From positions 1 to 32,267 of the forward strand of contig NZ_PZKG01000040.1 of NCBI RefSeq assembly GCF_003034985.1: a stretch of 32,267 bases of DNA, given 5' to 3'. This stretch comes from Cereibacter changlensis JA139 (GTDB lineage Bacteria; Pseudomonadota; Alphaproteobacteria; Rhodobacterales; Rhodobacteraceae). This document shows, piece by piece, positions 23,455 to 32,248 of the stretch (its first letter is position 1; each line of letters starts with the position of its first letter). Below the pieces are notes generated by a model. The model was not told the DNA's origin. It ran no database searches and saw nothing but the letters and a program-made list of their open reading frames with translations. The position numbers and the translations under genes are program-made.

Positions 23455-24507
23455 ATGAAGTGCAACCGCCAGAATAAGGAGATGTCCTTGGGCATCAGCG
23501 CGCTGACCCCCCCGACCCGTTCGGAAGATGTGGTAGAGACACTTCTGGAATTTCCCGACAACCGCCTGCTCATCGGCCTCTGCGGTGAATTCGACCGCAA
23601 TCTGGCGCAGATCGAACACCAGATGGGCGTGCATATCCTGCGGCGGGGCAACCGGCTGGCGGTGATCGGCGAGAAGAACGCGCGGGAACAGGCGGCGGCG
23701 GTGCTTCGCGGGCTCTACGCCCGGCTGGAATCCGGCCGCGCCGTGGTGGCGGGCGACATCGACGGCGCGATCCGCATGGGCAAGCCGATGACCGACCTGA
23801 TCCGCGACCCGGGCGAGCAGATCGAGCTCTTCACCCCCGGCAAATACGAGATCCGCACCCGCAAGAAGCCGGTCGAGCCGCGCACCGAGGCGCAGAAGGC
23901 CTATGTGGCCAACCTCTTCGACAACGAGCTCGGCTTCGGCATCGGCCCGGCGGGCACCGGCAAGACCTATCTTGCGGTGGCGGTGGGCGTGACCATGCTG
24001 ATCGGCGGCGTGGTGGACAAGATCATCCTCAGCCGTCCGGCGGTTGAGGCGGGCGAGAGGCTCGGTTTCCTGCCAGGCGACATGAAGGAGAAGATCGACC
24101 CCTACATGCAGCCGCTCTACGACGCGCTGAACGATTTCCTGCCGCAGAAGCAGCTCGCCAAGCTGATGGAGGAGAAGCGGATCGAGATCGCTCCCCTGGC
24201 CTTCATGCGCGGGCGCACGCTGAGCAACGCCTTCGTGGTGCTGGACGAGGCGCAGAACGCCACGACCATGCAGATGAAGATGTTCCTCACCCGTCTGGGC
24301 GAGGGCAGCCGCATGGTCATCACCGGCGACCGCACCCAGATCGACCTGCCGCGCGGCACCGCCTCGGGGTTGCAGGACGCCGAGCGCATCCTGAACGGGG
24401 TGCGGGGCGTGACCTTCAACTACTTCACCTCGAAGGACGTGGTGCGGCACCCGCTTGTCGCCCGCATCATCGAGGCGTATGAGGCCGACGATGGAGCCTC
24501 TGGTTGA
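23455..24507 (+). CDS. PhoH family ATPase (PhoH-like, YbeZ type)
   Basis: This protein of about 340-350 residues has an N-terminal KH-like part (DNRLLIGLCGEFDRNLAQIE, HQMGVHILRRGNRLAVIGEK) and the PhoH ATPase core: Walker A GPAGTGKT from residue 164 and Walker B FVVLDEAQNA with D264 and E265, numbered from ATG 23455. It is the YbeZ-type PhoH found with YbeY in RNA and ribosome metabolism. The start is unclear: AAGGAG (23476-23481) touches ATG 23482 directly but is well spaced from TTG 23488, and ATG 23455 has no ribosome site. The end overlaps ybeY by 17 bases. Confidence 0.95.
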   Translation: MKCNRQNKEMSLGISALTPPTRSEDVVETLLEFPDNRLLIGLCGEFDRNLAQIEHQMGVHILRRGNRLAVIGEKNAREQAAAVLRGLYARLESGRAVVAGDIDGAIRMGKPMTDLIRDPGEQIELFTPGKYEIRTRKKPVEPRTEAQKAYVANLFDNELGFGIGPAGTGKTYLAVAVGVTMLIGGVVDKIILSRPAVEAGERLGFLPGDMKEKIDPYMQPLYDALNDFLPQKQLAKLMEEKRIEIAPLAFMRGRTLSNAFVVLDEAQNATTMQMKMFLTRLGEGSRMVITGDRTQIDLPRGTASGLQDAERILNGVRGVTFNYFTSKDVVRHPLVARIIEAYEADDGASG

Positions 24508-24994
24508 CACAGTCATAGAAGACCCGCGCTGGGAGGGCATCGACCTTCCGGCGCTGGCCTCGCGCGCGGCAGGGGCGACCCTTGCCGCGCTTTCGCTCGA
24601 GCCCGAGGGCTTCGGCATCGTGCTGATGGGCTGCGACGACGCCCGCATCGCCGAGCTGAACGGTGCCTTCCGGCAGAAGGGCCAGCCGACCAACGTGCTG
24701 TCCTTCCCCGCGGAGGACCGCGCTCCGGAAGAACCGGGGCTGGCGCCGGAGCTGCCCGAACCGGGCGATCCCGACGACCCCGAGGAACTTGGCGACATCG
24801 CCATCGCCTGGGAGACCTGCGCGCGGGAAGCCGCCGAGCAGGAAAAAGCGATGCAGGACCATGTGACACACCTGATCGTTCATGGCATTCTGCATCTGTT
24901 GGGCTATGACCACATCGAGGACGCGGATGCCGAATTGATGGAGGCCATCGAGACGCGCGTACTTGCAACTCTCGGCATCGCCGACCCATATTGA
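24491..24994 (+). CDS. ybeY: rRNA maturation RNase YbeY
   Basis: This 167-residue protein has the YbeY zinc site HGILHLLGYDH, with His131, His135 and His141, which is the signature of this conserved endoribonuclease of 16S rRNA maturation and ribosome quality control. GQPTNVLSFPAEDR is the usual central motif. Residues 75-98 form an acidic, proline-rich insertion (EDRAPEEPGLAPELPEPGDP) that many alphaproteobacterial YbeY proteins carry in some form. The start ATG 24491 lies within the end of phoH, so translation is coupled. CorC follows after 45 bp. Confidence 0.96.
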   Translation: MEPLVDTVIEDPRWEGIDLPALASRAAGATLAALSLEPEGFGIVLMGCDDARIAELNGAFRQKGQPTNVLSFPAEDRAPEEPGLAPELPEPGDPDDPEELGDIAIAWETCAREAAEQEKAMQDHVTHLIVHGILHLLGYDHIEDADAELMEAIETRVLATLGIADPY

Positions 24995-25039
24995 ACGACC
25001 CGCGCCGATCCTGGCGTTTCACTTCTTGGAAAAGGACCG

Positions 25040-25984
25040 ATGGGCAGTAGCAACGACGGGTCTCTCGCAGCGCAGGGCGCGCAGAGATCGAGTGACGACG
25101 ACCACCCCCCAGAGCCTGGGCAACGCGGCATCATCGGCCGCATCCTCAGCGCGTTCAGCCCGAACGAGCCCGCGAATGACGCCGGCTCGTCGCAATCGAC
25201 GGCGCTGACGCTGGCTCACAGCCTCACCCTTCCCGGCATCGCCAACCTGCGCCGCCTGCGCGTCGACGATGTGGCGATTCCCAAGGTCGAGGTGATCGCC
25301 GTGCCGCTGGACATCGGCAAGGACGAGCTGGTCGAGGTGTTCCGCGAACATGGCTTCTCCCGCATGCCGGTCTACAAGGGCACGCTGGACCACCCGCAGG
25401 GGCTGGTGCTGCTGAAGGACCTGGCGCTGCAGCACGGGTTCAACGGCTCCAGCGGCCGGTTCAGCCTGCGCAAGCTGCTGCGCCCCGTGCTCTATGCCCC
25501 GCCCTCGATGCCGATCGGCGTGCTTCTGCAGAAGATGCAGCGCGAGCGGGTGCATATGGCGCTGGTGATCGACGAATACGGCGGCGTGGACGGGCTGGTG
25601 ACCATCGAGGACCTGATCGAGACCGTGATCGGCGAGATCGAGGACGAGCATGACGAGGCCGAGGGTGCGCTCTGGGTCCAGGAGAAGCCGGGGGTCTACA
25701 TCGTCCAGTCCCGCGCCCCGCTGGAGGAGTTCGAAGCCGAGATCGGCCTCAGGCTGCGCCGCGACGAGGAGGACGAGGAGATCGACACGCTGGGCGGTCT
25801 GGTCTTCCTGCGCACGGGCCGGGTGCCGGTGCGCGGCGAGATCGTGCCGCACGAGAGCGGGGCCGAGTTCGAGGTGATCGACGCCGATCCGCGCCGCATC
25901 AAGCGGCTGCGGGTGCGGATGCCGGGGGTGGTGCAGGCCCAGACCCCGGTGGCGCTGATCGAGAAGGCCACCGAAGGCGCGTGA
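25040..25984 (+). CDS. CorC-type CBS-domain protein (hemolysin-family)
   Basis: This 314-residue protein has two CBS domains, about residues 74-140 ([20 protein letters not shown]) and 145-200 ([20 protein letters not shown]), followed by a CorC_HlyC transporter-associated domain to the C-terminus ([20 protein letters not shown]). No membrane span is present, so it is the soluble CorC type rather than the DUF21 membrane type. CorC is linked to magnesium and cobalt efflux and to envelope stress resistance; the name 'hemolysin' is historical. GGAAAAGGA precedes the ATG. It is part of the conserved phoH-ybeY-corC-lnt group. Confidence 0.93.
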   Translation: MGSSNDGSLAAQGAQRSSDDDHPPEPGQRGIIGRILSAFSPNEPANDAGSSQSTALTLAHSLTLPGIANLRRLRVDDVAIPKVEVIAVPLDIGKDELVEVFREHGFSRMPVYKGTLDHPQGLVLLKDLALQHGFNGSSGRFSLRKLLRPVLYAPPSMPIGVLLQKMQRERVHMALVIDEYGGVDGLVTIEDLIETVIGEIEDEHDEAEGALWVQEKPGVYIVQSRAPLEEFEAEIGLRLRRDEEDEEIDTLGGLVFLRTGRVPVRGEIVPHESGAEFEVIDADPRRIKRLRVRMPGVVQAQTPVALIEKATEGA

Positions 25985-25996
25985 CCGCCGGGGGGA

Positions 25997-26031
25997 GCCG
26001 CCCTCGGGGCCATCGAGGCCCCTCGGGCGGC
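25997..26031 (+). terminator. Hairpin after corC
   Basis: GCCGCCCTCGGGGCC-ATCGA-GGCCCCTCGGGCGGC forms two perfect GC helices of seven and six base pairs separated by a TC/TC internal mismatch. It starts 13 bases after the corC stop. A T-run is missing. It may separate corC from lnt transcription. Confidence 0.45.
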
Positions 26032-26359
26032 GCTGCCGCGGAGGGACTTCAACTGGGCGTGTCCCTTGGCTGGGGCAAGGCGAAACAGTCACGGCGTTGG
26101 CCGGCAGCCTGATGCGGGCTGCCGGTCAACACATCGCCCGTGGCGGAACAGCGCGCAAATAATGACGCCGAACGCCGTGCCGGCGGAAGTCCGGGCGGCG
26201 GCCGGCAGCTTTCACCTCAGGAATGGTTGTCCGGCGTCGCCCCAGTCGCGGCAGGGGCGCGCTGCCGCCCCGCCGGATCACGCGGCCCTGATCGGCGGGC
26301 TCTTGACGACCCCGCGCCGGCGGGGCACCCAGCGGCTGACGCAGCCGCAGGACAGACCC
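26032..26359. other. 328-bp interval between corC and lnt without a recognised gene
   Basis: Several frames run through it into lnt, but none has a ribosome site or known features and the sequence before ATG 26360 does not look like Lnt. No clear promoter was found by eye; one for lnt is expected here because a hairpin closes the corC end. Confidence 0.4.
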
Positions 26360-27850
26360 ATGACCGCCAAAGCCGAACAGTGGAGCCTGCGCGCGCGGCT
26401 GGGCGCGGCCTTCGGGCTGGGGGCGGTGATGGCCTCGGGTCAGGCCCCGCTCGGCTTCTGGGGGCTGACCCTGATCGGCCTGGCGGCGTTGACGCTGCTG
26501 GTGGCGCGCGAGCCGGGCCGCAAGACGGCGGCGCTGACCGGCTGGTTCGGCGGGGCCGGCTATTTCGCCCTGTCGCTGAGCTGGATCTTCGAGCCTTTCC
26601 TGATCGACGCCGCCCGCGACGGCTGGATGGCCCCCTTCGCCGTTGTGCTGATCTCCTTCGGGCTGGCGCTGTTCTGGGCGCTGGCGGGCTTCCTTTCGGC
26701 CCTGCCGACCCATCCGGCGCGGCGGGCGCTTGCCTTCGCCACGGCGCTGGCGGCGGTGGAGCTGGCGCGGGGCTACGTGCTGACCGGCTTTCCCTGGGCG
26801 CTGGTCGGCCATGTCTGGATCGGGACCTGGCCGGCGCAGGCAGCGAGCCTGATCGGCCCCTCCGGCCTGACGCTGATGACCACGCTCGCCGCGGCGCTGC
26901 CGGTCGCCTTCCGCTGGAAGGGCGCGCTGGCGGGCGGGCTGATCCTCGCCGCCGCCGCGGGCTTCGGCTGGCAGCGGCTGCAGCAGCCGGAGCCGGAGGC
27001 GCCGGGGATCACCCTGCGGCTGGTGCAGCCGAACGCCGATCAGGCGACGAAATGGCAGCCGGGCATGGCGCGGATGCTGTTCGACCGCCAGCTGACCTTC
27101 ACCGCCGCCGAGCCGCGGCCGGACGCGGTGATCTGGCCCGAGACCGCGGTGCCCTATCTGCTGGAAGAGTCGGAGGGCGCACTGATCGAGATGGCCGAGG
27201 CGGCGCAGGGTGCGCCGGTGCTGGCCGGCATCCAGCGCGGCGAGGGCTGGCGGTTCTGGAACTCGCTGGTGGTGGTGGCCGCCGACGCCGGGGTGCAGGC
27301 GGTCTATGACAAGCACCATTTGGTGCCCTTCGGCGAATACATCCCCTTCGGCGACACGATGGACCGGCTGTTCGGCATCCGGGCCTTTGCGGCGCAGCAA
27401 GGCAACGGCTATTCCGAGGGGGCCGGCGCTTCGGTGCTGGATCTGGGCGCCTTGGGCAAGGTGCTGCCGCTGATCTGCTACGAGGCGGTGTTCCCGCAGG
27501 ACCTGCGCGCCGCGCCGGAACGCGCCGACTGGATCCTGCAGGTAACCAACGACGCCTGGTTCGGCACGCTGACCGGCCCCTATCAGCATCTGGCCCAGGC
27601 GCGGCTGCGCGCCATCGAGCAGGGGCTGCCGCTGGTCCGGGTGGCCAATACCGGGGTTTCGGCGCTGATCGACGCGAAGGGGCGGATCCTGGACGAACTG
27701 CCGCTTGGCGCGGCAGGTTACAAAGATGTCGCACTGCCGGGGTCTTTACCCGCTACCCCCTTCGCAACATTGGGAGAATTCCCGGTCCTGCTGATGTTCG
27801 CGGCCCTTGCGGCGGGCTTGCTCCTGCGCCGCAGGCCGCGGCAGGCTTGA
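26360..27850 (+). CDS. lnt: Apolipoprotein N-acyltransferase Lnt
   Basis: This 496-residue inner-membrane enzyme adds the third acyl chain to the N-terminal cysteine of lipoproteins. Residues 1-200 hold the usual N-terminal group of membrane helices (GLTLIGLAALTLLVAR, APFAVVLISFGLALFWALAG). A nitrilase-type periplasmic domain follows with the catalytic triad E261 (WPETAVP), K318 (YDKHHLVPFGEY) and C373 (LICYEAVFP). A last helix (PVLLMFAALAAGLLLRRR) closes the protein. All triad residues are present, so it should be active. The stop codon lies inside the -35 box of the next promoter, upstream of metK. Start ATG 26360 is chosen because sequence before it has no Lnt features. Confidence 0.96.
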   Translation: MTAKAEQWSLRARLGAAFGLGAVMASGQAPLGFWGLTLIGLAALTLLVAREPGRKTAALTGWFGGAGYFALSLSWIFEPFLIDAARDGWMAPFAVVLISFGLALFWALAGFLSALPTHPARRALAFATALAAVELARGYVLTGFPWALVGHVWIGTWPAQAASLIGPSGLTLMTTLAAALPVAFRWKGALAGGLILAAAAGFGWQRLQQPEPEAPGITLRLVQPNADQATKWQPGMARMLFDRQLTFTAAEPRPDAVIWPETAVPYLLEESEGALIEMAEAAQGAPVLAGIQRGEGWRFWNSLVVVAADAGVQAVYDKHHLVPFGEYIPFGDTMDRLFGIRAFAAQQGNGYSEGAGASVLDLGALGKVLPLICYEAVFPQDLRAAPERADWILQVTNDAWFGTLTGPYQHLAQARLRAIEQGLPLVRVANTGVSALIDAKGRILDELPLGAAGYKDVALPGSLPATPFATLGEFPVLLMFAALAAGLLLRRRPRQA

Positions 27851-27875
27851 CCCTTCGGGGGGGCGGGTGTAGCCG
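27847..27875 (+). promoter_or_regulatory. Probable promoter of metK, overlapping the lnt stop codon
   Basis: TTGACC (27847-27852) and TAGCCG (27870-27875) are separated by 17 bp. The -35 element contains the TGA stop of lnt. The expected start near 27882 is six bases before the riboswitch at 27888. The -10 is weak, as is usual for this group. Confidence 0.5.
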
Positions 27876-27887
27876 CGACTTATCGAA

Positions 27888-27933
27888 CCGTCACAACGGC
27901 TTCCTGGCGTGGCGGGGGTAACCCAACGGAGCA
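27888..27933 (+). promoter_or_regulatory. SAM/SAH riboswitch in the metK leader
   Basis: The P1 stem is CCGUCAC (27888-27894) with GUGGCGG (27909-27915), seven pairs including one G-U. The loop AACGGCUUCCUGGC and the 3' strand AACGGAGCA match, as I recall it, the SAM/SAH riboswitch consensus found upstream of metK in Rhodobacterales. The Shine-Dalgarno GGAG (27928-27931) can pair with loop UUCC (27901-27904), so ligand-stabilised pseudoknot formation would block translation of metK, ten bases before its ATG. A short GGG-UAA-CCC hairpin (27916-27924) sits between stem and pseudoknot strand. Confidence 0.9.
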
Positions 27934-27940
27934 CTTCCCA

Positions 27941-29107
27941 ATGTCACGCAACAACTACGTCTTCACTTCCGAGTCCGTCTCGGAGGGCCATCCCGACAAG
28001 CTTTGCGACCGGGTATCCGACGCCATCCTCGACGCCTTCCTGACCGAAGAACCCAACGCCCGGGTCGCCTGCGAAACCTTCGCCACGACCAACCGCGTTG
28101 TCGTCGGCGGCGAGGTGGGGCTCTCCGATCCCGACAAGCTGAACGAGTTCATGGGCCGAGTCGACGGTATCGTGCGCGACTGCGTGAAGGACATCGGCTA
28201 CGAGCAGGAACACTTCCACTGGCAGGGCATCGAGGTGCAGAACTACCTGCACAAGCAGTCCGCCCATATCGCCCAGGGCGTCGACCGTGACGGCGCCGGC
28301 GACCAGGGCATCATGTTCGGCTATGCCTGCCGCGAGACCGCCGAGCTGATGCCGGCCCCGATCCTCTACTCCCATGCCATCCTGCGCCGCTTGGCCGAGG
28401 TGCGCAAATCCGGCCAGGAGCCGACGCTGCGGCCCGACGCCAAGTCGCAGCTCTCGCTGCGCTACGTGAACGGCAAGCCGGTCGAGGTGACCTCGATCGT
28501 GCTCTCGACCCAGCACTCCGACGCCGGGCAGACCAGCGCCGACATCCGCGCCATCGTCGAGCCCTATATCCGTGAAGTGCTGCCCGAGGGCTGGCTGACC
28601 GAGGCGACCGAGTGGTGGGTGAACCCGACCGGCACCTTCGTGATCGGCGGGCCGGACGGCGACGCGGGGCTGACCGGCCGCAAGATCATCGTCGACACCT
28701 ATGGCGGCGCCGCGCCGCATGGCGGCGGGGCCTTCTCGGGCAAGGATCCGACCAAGGTGGACCGTTCGGCGGCCTATGCCGCGCGCTACCTCGCCAAGAA
28801 CGTGGTGGCGGCGGGTCTGGCCGACCGCTGCACGCTGCAGGTCTCCTACGCCATCGGCGTGGCCAAGCCGCTGTCGATCTATGTCGACACGCATGGCACC
28901 GGCGAGGTCGACGCCTCGGCGATCGAGAAGGCCGTGGCCGAATGCATGGATCTGACGCCGCGCGGCATCCGCGAGCATCTGAACCTGAACCGTCCGATCT
29001 ACGCCCGGACCTCGGCCTATGGCCATTTCGGTCGCGCGCCGGAGGCCGACGGCGGCTTCTCCTGGGAGCGGACCGACCTGATCGAGCAGCTGAAGAAGGC
29101 CGTCTGA
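27941..29107 (+). CDS. metK: S-adenosylmethionine synthetase
   Basis: This 388-residue enzyme makes SAM from methionine and ATP. Typical signatures are [20 protein letters not shown] at the N-terminus, [12 protein letters not shown] (residues 118-129 region) and [20 protein letters not shown] in the C-terminal third. Length is normal. The start ATG 27941 follows GGAG at nine bases, and that site lies in the riboswitch pseudoknot. Translation is therefore expected to fall when SAM accumulates. A strong bidirectional terminator follows the stop. Confidence 0.98.
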   Translation: MSRNNYVFTSESVSEGHPDKLCDRVSDAILDAFLTEEPNARVACETFATTNRVVVGGEVGLSDPDKLNEFMGRVDGIVRDCVKDIGYEQEHFHWQGIEVQNYLHKQSAHIAQGVDRDGAGDQGIMFGYACRETAELMPAPILYSHAILRRLAEVRKSGQEPTLRPDAKSQLSLRYVNGKPVEVTSIVLSTQHSDAGQTSADIRAIVEPYIREVLPEGWLTEATEWWVNPTGTFVIGGPDGDAGLTGRKIIVDTYGGAAPHGGGAFSGKDPTKVDRSAAYAARYLAKNVVAAGLADRCTLQVSYAIGVAKPLSIYVDTHGTGEVDASAIEKAVAECMDLTPRGIREHLNLNRPIYARTSAYGHFGRAPEADGGFSWERTDLIEQLKKAV

Positions 29108-29132
29108 GCCTTCCCACCGCTGGAAAGAATGA

Positions 29133-29156
29133 AGCCCCGGAGCAAACTCCGGGGCT
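29133..29156. terminator. Bidirectional Rho-independent terminator between metK and the convergent gene
   Basis: AGCCCCGGAG-CAAA-CTCCGGGGCT is a perfect 10-bp stem with a four-base loop. It is followed by TTGCTGT on the plus strand and by TCATTCTTTCC on the minus strand. It lies 25 bp after the metK stop and about 50 bp after the stop of the convergent gene, so it can end both transcripts. Confidence 0.85.
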
Positions 29157-29207
29157 TTGCTGTAGAATGATCTGCCTCAAAAATATCTGCTTGAAATGGG
29201 GGAGGCC

Positions 29208-29744
29208 TCAGCCGACGAGGGCGTCGTAGAGGCCGTAGGCGCCGCGGACAGAGTTCAGCGAGCTCGTGTTGCCGCTGTCGCGGGCATAGGCCTGCACGGC
29301 GCGGTAGGTGTTCGGACCCCAGGCGCCGTCGATCGAGCCCGAGTAGTAGCCGTAGCGCGCCAGCTCCAGCTGGATCTCACGGCGCATCTGCGGGCTGTAT
29401 TCGTTGAAGGTGGTCGCGGCGGGGACCGAATAGATGCTCGGCGCGCGGTACCGCGGCTCGTAGGCCACGGGGGCCGTGCGGGCATAGGTCGGCGTCGGTT
29501 GCTGCACGTAGTATTGCGGCTGCGGCGCGTAATACTGCGGCTGCTGCTGCACGACGCGACGCGGATGCTGGTTCTGCTGGTTGCGCTGCTGGTTGATCAG
29601 CGCGCCCACCGCGACGGTGGCGGCGACGCCGGTCAGGAAGCCCTTCTCGCGCTTGCCCAAGGCATGGGCCGGGGCGACGGCGCCGGCCATCATGGCGAAG
29701 GAGACGAGGGCAGCGACTCCGGTTTTCTTCAGGTTGGCTTGCAT
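29208..29744 (-). CDS. Secreted protein with a C-terminal peptidoglycan-binding-type domain
   Basis: This 178-residue protein has an N-terminal signal peptide ending in APAHA (about residue 28). A glutamine- and tyrosine-rich linker follows (QQRNQQNQHPRRVVQQQPQY). The C-terminal part, EIQLELARYGYYSGSIDGAW, GPNTYRAVQAYARDSG, is a typical peptidoglycan-binding domain 1 repeat. It should be exported and bind or sit near the cell wall. No catalytic domain is present. It is convergent with metK and ends near the shared terminator. The linker could allow surface exposure or aggregation. Its start has AGGAT upstream of the ATG. Confidence 0.85.
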   Translation of the reverse strand: MQANLKKTGVAALVSFAMMAGAVAPAHALGKREKGFLTGVAATVAVGALINQQRNQQNQHPRRVVQQQPQYYAPQPQYYVQQPTPTYARTAPVAYEPRYRAPSIYSVPAATTFNEYSPQMRREIQLELARYGYYSGSIDGAWGPNTYRAVQAYARDSGNTSSLNSVRGAYGLYDALVG

Positions 29745-30057
29745 GGATCTGATCCTCCAGGTGTTGATGCCGCCAACATGGGTCGGGGGAGCAGGCTAAG
29801 CAAAAACGGCAGGATGTTATCGCATAACAGGAAGGATGATATGGGATACTCGTCCATCAAGCCATTGATTGTACGAGATATTGTTTTGGTTCCCTCCGGG
29901 CCCCCGAAAGGAAGAAGATTTCTGGCGGCAGAAGTTTTTCCGCCGCGCCAAGTCAAGGCGCCACCCGGGCCCAGCCGAAGCGCTCGCGGGGGGGCTTTGG
30001 CTTGACGCATTGCGGCGCTTTGGCTAGGCCCCGAGGCTGCATCAGCGAAAGCCTGTC
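29745..30057. other. 313-bp divergent intergenic region with AT-rich centre
   Basis: The middle (about 29800-29920) is unusually AT-rich for this window. It contains a perfect GTTAT-CGC-ATAAC inverted repeat at 29816-29828. It must hold the promoter of the reverse-strand secreted protein and of trmB. A 55-codon plus-strand frame from 29840 with AGGAAGG upstream exists, but it lacks recognisable features and I do not call it. Confidence 0.5.
30002..30030 (+). promoter_or_regulatory. Candidate promoter of trmB
   Basis: TTGACG (30002-30007) and TAGGCC (30025-30030) are spaced by 17 bp, the same layout as the proposed metK promoter. Initiation near 30037 would leave about 20 bases before ATG 30058. 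Confidence 0.4.
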
Positions 30058-30771
30058 ATGACCGACGATCCCGACCTGCCGCCCGCCGCCCCGGAATGGC
30101 GCAACTTCTACGGCCGCCGCTTCGGCAAGACGCTGCGGCCGAGCCAAAAGGGTTATCTGAACGAGGACCTCGAGGCGCTGCGCCCGCGCGGCATCACCCG
30201 CGAGGAGAACCCCGAGCGGCAGCCGCTCGACCTTCCGGCGCTGTTCGGCGACGACCGCCAGGTCTGGCTGGAGATCGGCTTCGGCGGCGGCGAGCATATG
30301 GTGCATATGGCGGCGACCAACCCGGGCATCGGGTTGATCGGCTGCGAGCCCTATATCAACGGTGTGGCGATGCTTCTGGGCAAGATCCGCGCGGCGGGGG
30401 TGGGGAACCTCGCGGTGCATCCGGGCGATGTGCGCGACCTCTTCGACGTGCTGCCCGCGGCGAGCCTGAGCCGCGCCTTCCTCAACTACCCCGATCCCTG
30501 GCCCAAGACGCGCCACCACCGCCGCCGCTTCGTGACGCAGGAGCATCTGGTGCCCCTGGCCCGGGCGATGAAACCGGGGGCCGAATTCCGCGTGGCGAGC
30601 GACATTCCCGACTACATCCGCCAGACGCTGGAGGAGGTGCCGCAGGCAGGCTTCACGCTGGTCTCGGAGGGCTCCGAGGCCTGGCCCGACTGGTATTCCA
30701 CCCGCTACGAGCAGAAGGCGCTGCGCGAGGGGCGGGCGCCGCATTATGTGACCTTCACCCGCGCCGGCTGA
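30058..30771 (+). CDS. trmB: tRNA (guanine-N7-)-methyltransferase TrmB
   Basis: This 237-residue enzyme makes m7G46 in tRNA using SAM. It shows the SAM-binding strand VWLEIGFGGGEHMVHMA, then GCEPYINGVAMLLGKI, and the diagnostic motif NYPDPWPKTRHHRRRFV. The C-terminal part has YEQKALREGRAPHYVTFTR. All family landmarks are present at normal length. It lies after metK in many alphaproteobacteria; here a reverse-strand secreted-protein gene separates the two. The ribosome site is weak. AroA follows after 64 bp on the same strand, with its own GAGGA. Confidence 0.97.
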   Translation: MTDDPDLPPAAPEWRNFYGRRFGKTLRPSQKGYLNEDLEALRPRGITREENPERQPLDLPALFGDDRQVWLEIGFGGGEHMVHMAATNPGIGLIGCEPYINGVAMLLGKIRAAGVGNLAVHPGDVRDLFDVLPAASLSRAFLNYPDPWPKTRHHRRRFVTQEHLVPLARAMKPGAEFRVASDIPDYIRQTLEEVPQAGFTLVSEGSEAWPDWYSTRYEQKALREGRAPHYVTFTRAG

Positions 30772-30835
30772 TCGCGCTGGACCGGAGCGGGCGGTTTCGC
30801 TAAGCCAGCCGCGACGGAATTGCGAGGAATGACCC

Positions 30836-32179
30836 ATGTCCGGCCACGGCCAAGCCCAACCGATGACTTCCCGGCGCAACGGCCCGCTGACGGGCCGCGC
30901 CGAAGTGCCCGGCGACAAGTCGATCAGCCACCGCGCGCTGATCCTCGGCGCGCTGGCGGTAGGTGAGACGAAGATCACCGGGCTCTTGGAAGGGCAGGAC
31001 GTGCTCGACACCGCCAAGGCGATGCGCGCCTTCGGGGCCGAGGTGATCCACCACGGGCCGGGCAGCTGGTCGGTGCATGGCGTGGGCGTCGGTGGCTTTG
31101 CCGAACCGGCGGAGGTGATCGACTGCGGCAACTCCGGCACCGGCGTGCGGTTGATCATGGGCTGCATGGCGACCTCGCCGATCACCGCGACCTTCACCGG
31201 CGACGCCAGCCTGCGCAAGCGCCCGATGGGCCGCGTCACCGACCCGCTGGCGCTGTTCGGCGCCAAGGCCTACGGGCGCAAGGGCGGCCGGCTGCCGATG
31301 ACGGTGGTCGGCGCGGCCAGTCCGGTGCCGGTGCGCTATGCGACGCCCGTCGCCTCGGCGCAGGTCAAATCGGCGGTGCTGCTGGCCGGGCTGAACGCGC
31401 CCGGACAGACCGTGGTGATCGAGCGCGAGGCGACGCGGGACCATTCCGAGCGGATGCTGGTGGGTTTCGGCGCCGAGCTGACGGTCGAGGACGGCGCGGA
31501 GGGCCGGGTCATCACCCTGACCGGCCAGCCGGAGCTGAAGGCCCAGACCGTGGCCGTGCCGCGCGACCCCTCCTCGGCGGCCTTCCCGGTCTGCGCCGCG
31601 CTGGTGGTCGAGGGCTCGGAGATCTTCGTGCCGGGGGTCAGCCAGAACCTGACCCGCAACGGGCTCTACCTCACGCTGGTCGAGATGGGCGCCGACATCG
31701 CCTTCGAGAACCCGCGCGAGGAGGGTGGCGAGCCGGTGGCCGACCTGCGCGTGCGCTTCGGGCCGCTGAAGGGCATCGAGGTGCCGCCCGAGCGTGCGCC
31801 GTCGATGATCGACGAATACCCGATCCTCTCGGTCGTCGCCGCCTGCGCCGAGGGCCGCACGGTGATGCGCGGGGTGAAGGAACTCCGGGTGAAGGAAAGC
31901 GACCGGATCGACGCGATGGCGCGCGGGCTCGAGGCCTGCGGCGTCCAAGTCGAGGAGGACGAGGACACGCTGATCGTCTATGGTATGGGTGCTGGCGGCG
32001 TGCCGGGCGGGGCGACCTGCAAGACCCATATCGACCACCGCATCGCCATGAGCTTTCTGGTGCTGGGGATGGCGGCGCAGAAGCCGGTGTCGGTCGACGA
32101 CGGCTCGCCCATCGCCACTTCCTTCCCGGCCTTCCTGCCCCTGATGGCGCGGCTCGGGGCGGATGTGTCGGATCTCTAG
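30836..32179 (+). CDS. aroA: 3-phosphoshikimate 1-carboxyvinyltransferase (EPSP synthase, class II)
   Basis: This 447-residue enzyme joins shikimate 3-phosphate and phosphoenolpyruvate in the aromatic amino-acid pathway. The sequence is of class [57 protein letters not shown], and the late [19 protein letters not shown] and [14 protein letters not shown]. The phosphate-binding loop is [11 protein letters not shown] at residues 96-106, with Gly101 where the tolerant Agrobacterium CP4 enzyme has Ala100. GAGGA (30824-30828) lies seven bases before ATG 30836. The gene ends at the right edge with a terminator after it. Confidence 0.97.
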   Translation: MSGHGQAQPMTSRRNGPLTGRAEVPGDKSISHRALILGALAVGETKITGLLEGQDVLDTAKAMRAFGAEVIHHGPGSWSVHGVGVGGFAEPAEVIDCGNSGTGVRLIMGCMATSPITATFTGDASLRKRPMGRVTDPLALFGAKAYGRKGGRLPMTVVGAASPVPVRYATPVASAQVKSAVLLAGLNAPGQTVVIEREATRDHSERMLVGFGAELTVEDGAEGRVITLTGQPELKAQTVAVPRDPSSAAFPVCAALVVEGSEIFVPGVSQNLTRNGLYLTLVEMGADIAFENPREEGGEPVADLRVRFGPLKGIEVPPERAPSMIDEYPILSVVAACAEGRTVMRGVKELRVKESDRIDAMARGLEACGVQVEEDEDTLIVYGMGAGGVPGGATCKTHIDHRIAMSFLVLGMAAQKPVSVDDGSPIATSFPAFLPLMARLGADVSDL

Positions 32180-32193
32180 GCCCGGGCAGGGCA

Positions 32194-32248
32194 GGGGGGC
32201 TGTCTGCCCCCCACGCCGGCTGCGCCGGCTCCCCCCGAGAGTATTTTT
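32194..32248 (+). terminator. Tandem hairpins and T-run after aroA
   Basis: Two hairpins follow the aroA stop: GGGGGGC-TGTCT-GCCCCCC (32194-32212) and GCCGGC-TGC-GCCGGC (32215-32229). Then CCCCCCGAGAGTATTTTTGC carries five T at 32244-32248. From memory this CCCCGAGAGTATTTTTG motif is frequent between genes in Rhodobacteraceae. The window ends in ATG (32265-32267) preceded by CAGG, possibly the start of the next gene; in this group aroA is often followed by cmk. Confidence 0.6.

Noticed and set aside
26126-27589. 487-codon minus-strand frame over lnt
   Set aside because: Shadow of lnt; His/Gln/Arg-rich low-complexity composition.
29840-30004. 55-codon plus-strand frame with AGGAAGG upstream
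   Set aside because: Composition is not like neighbouring genes, no features are seen, and it covers the region where two divergent promoters must lie.
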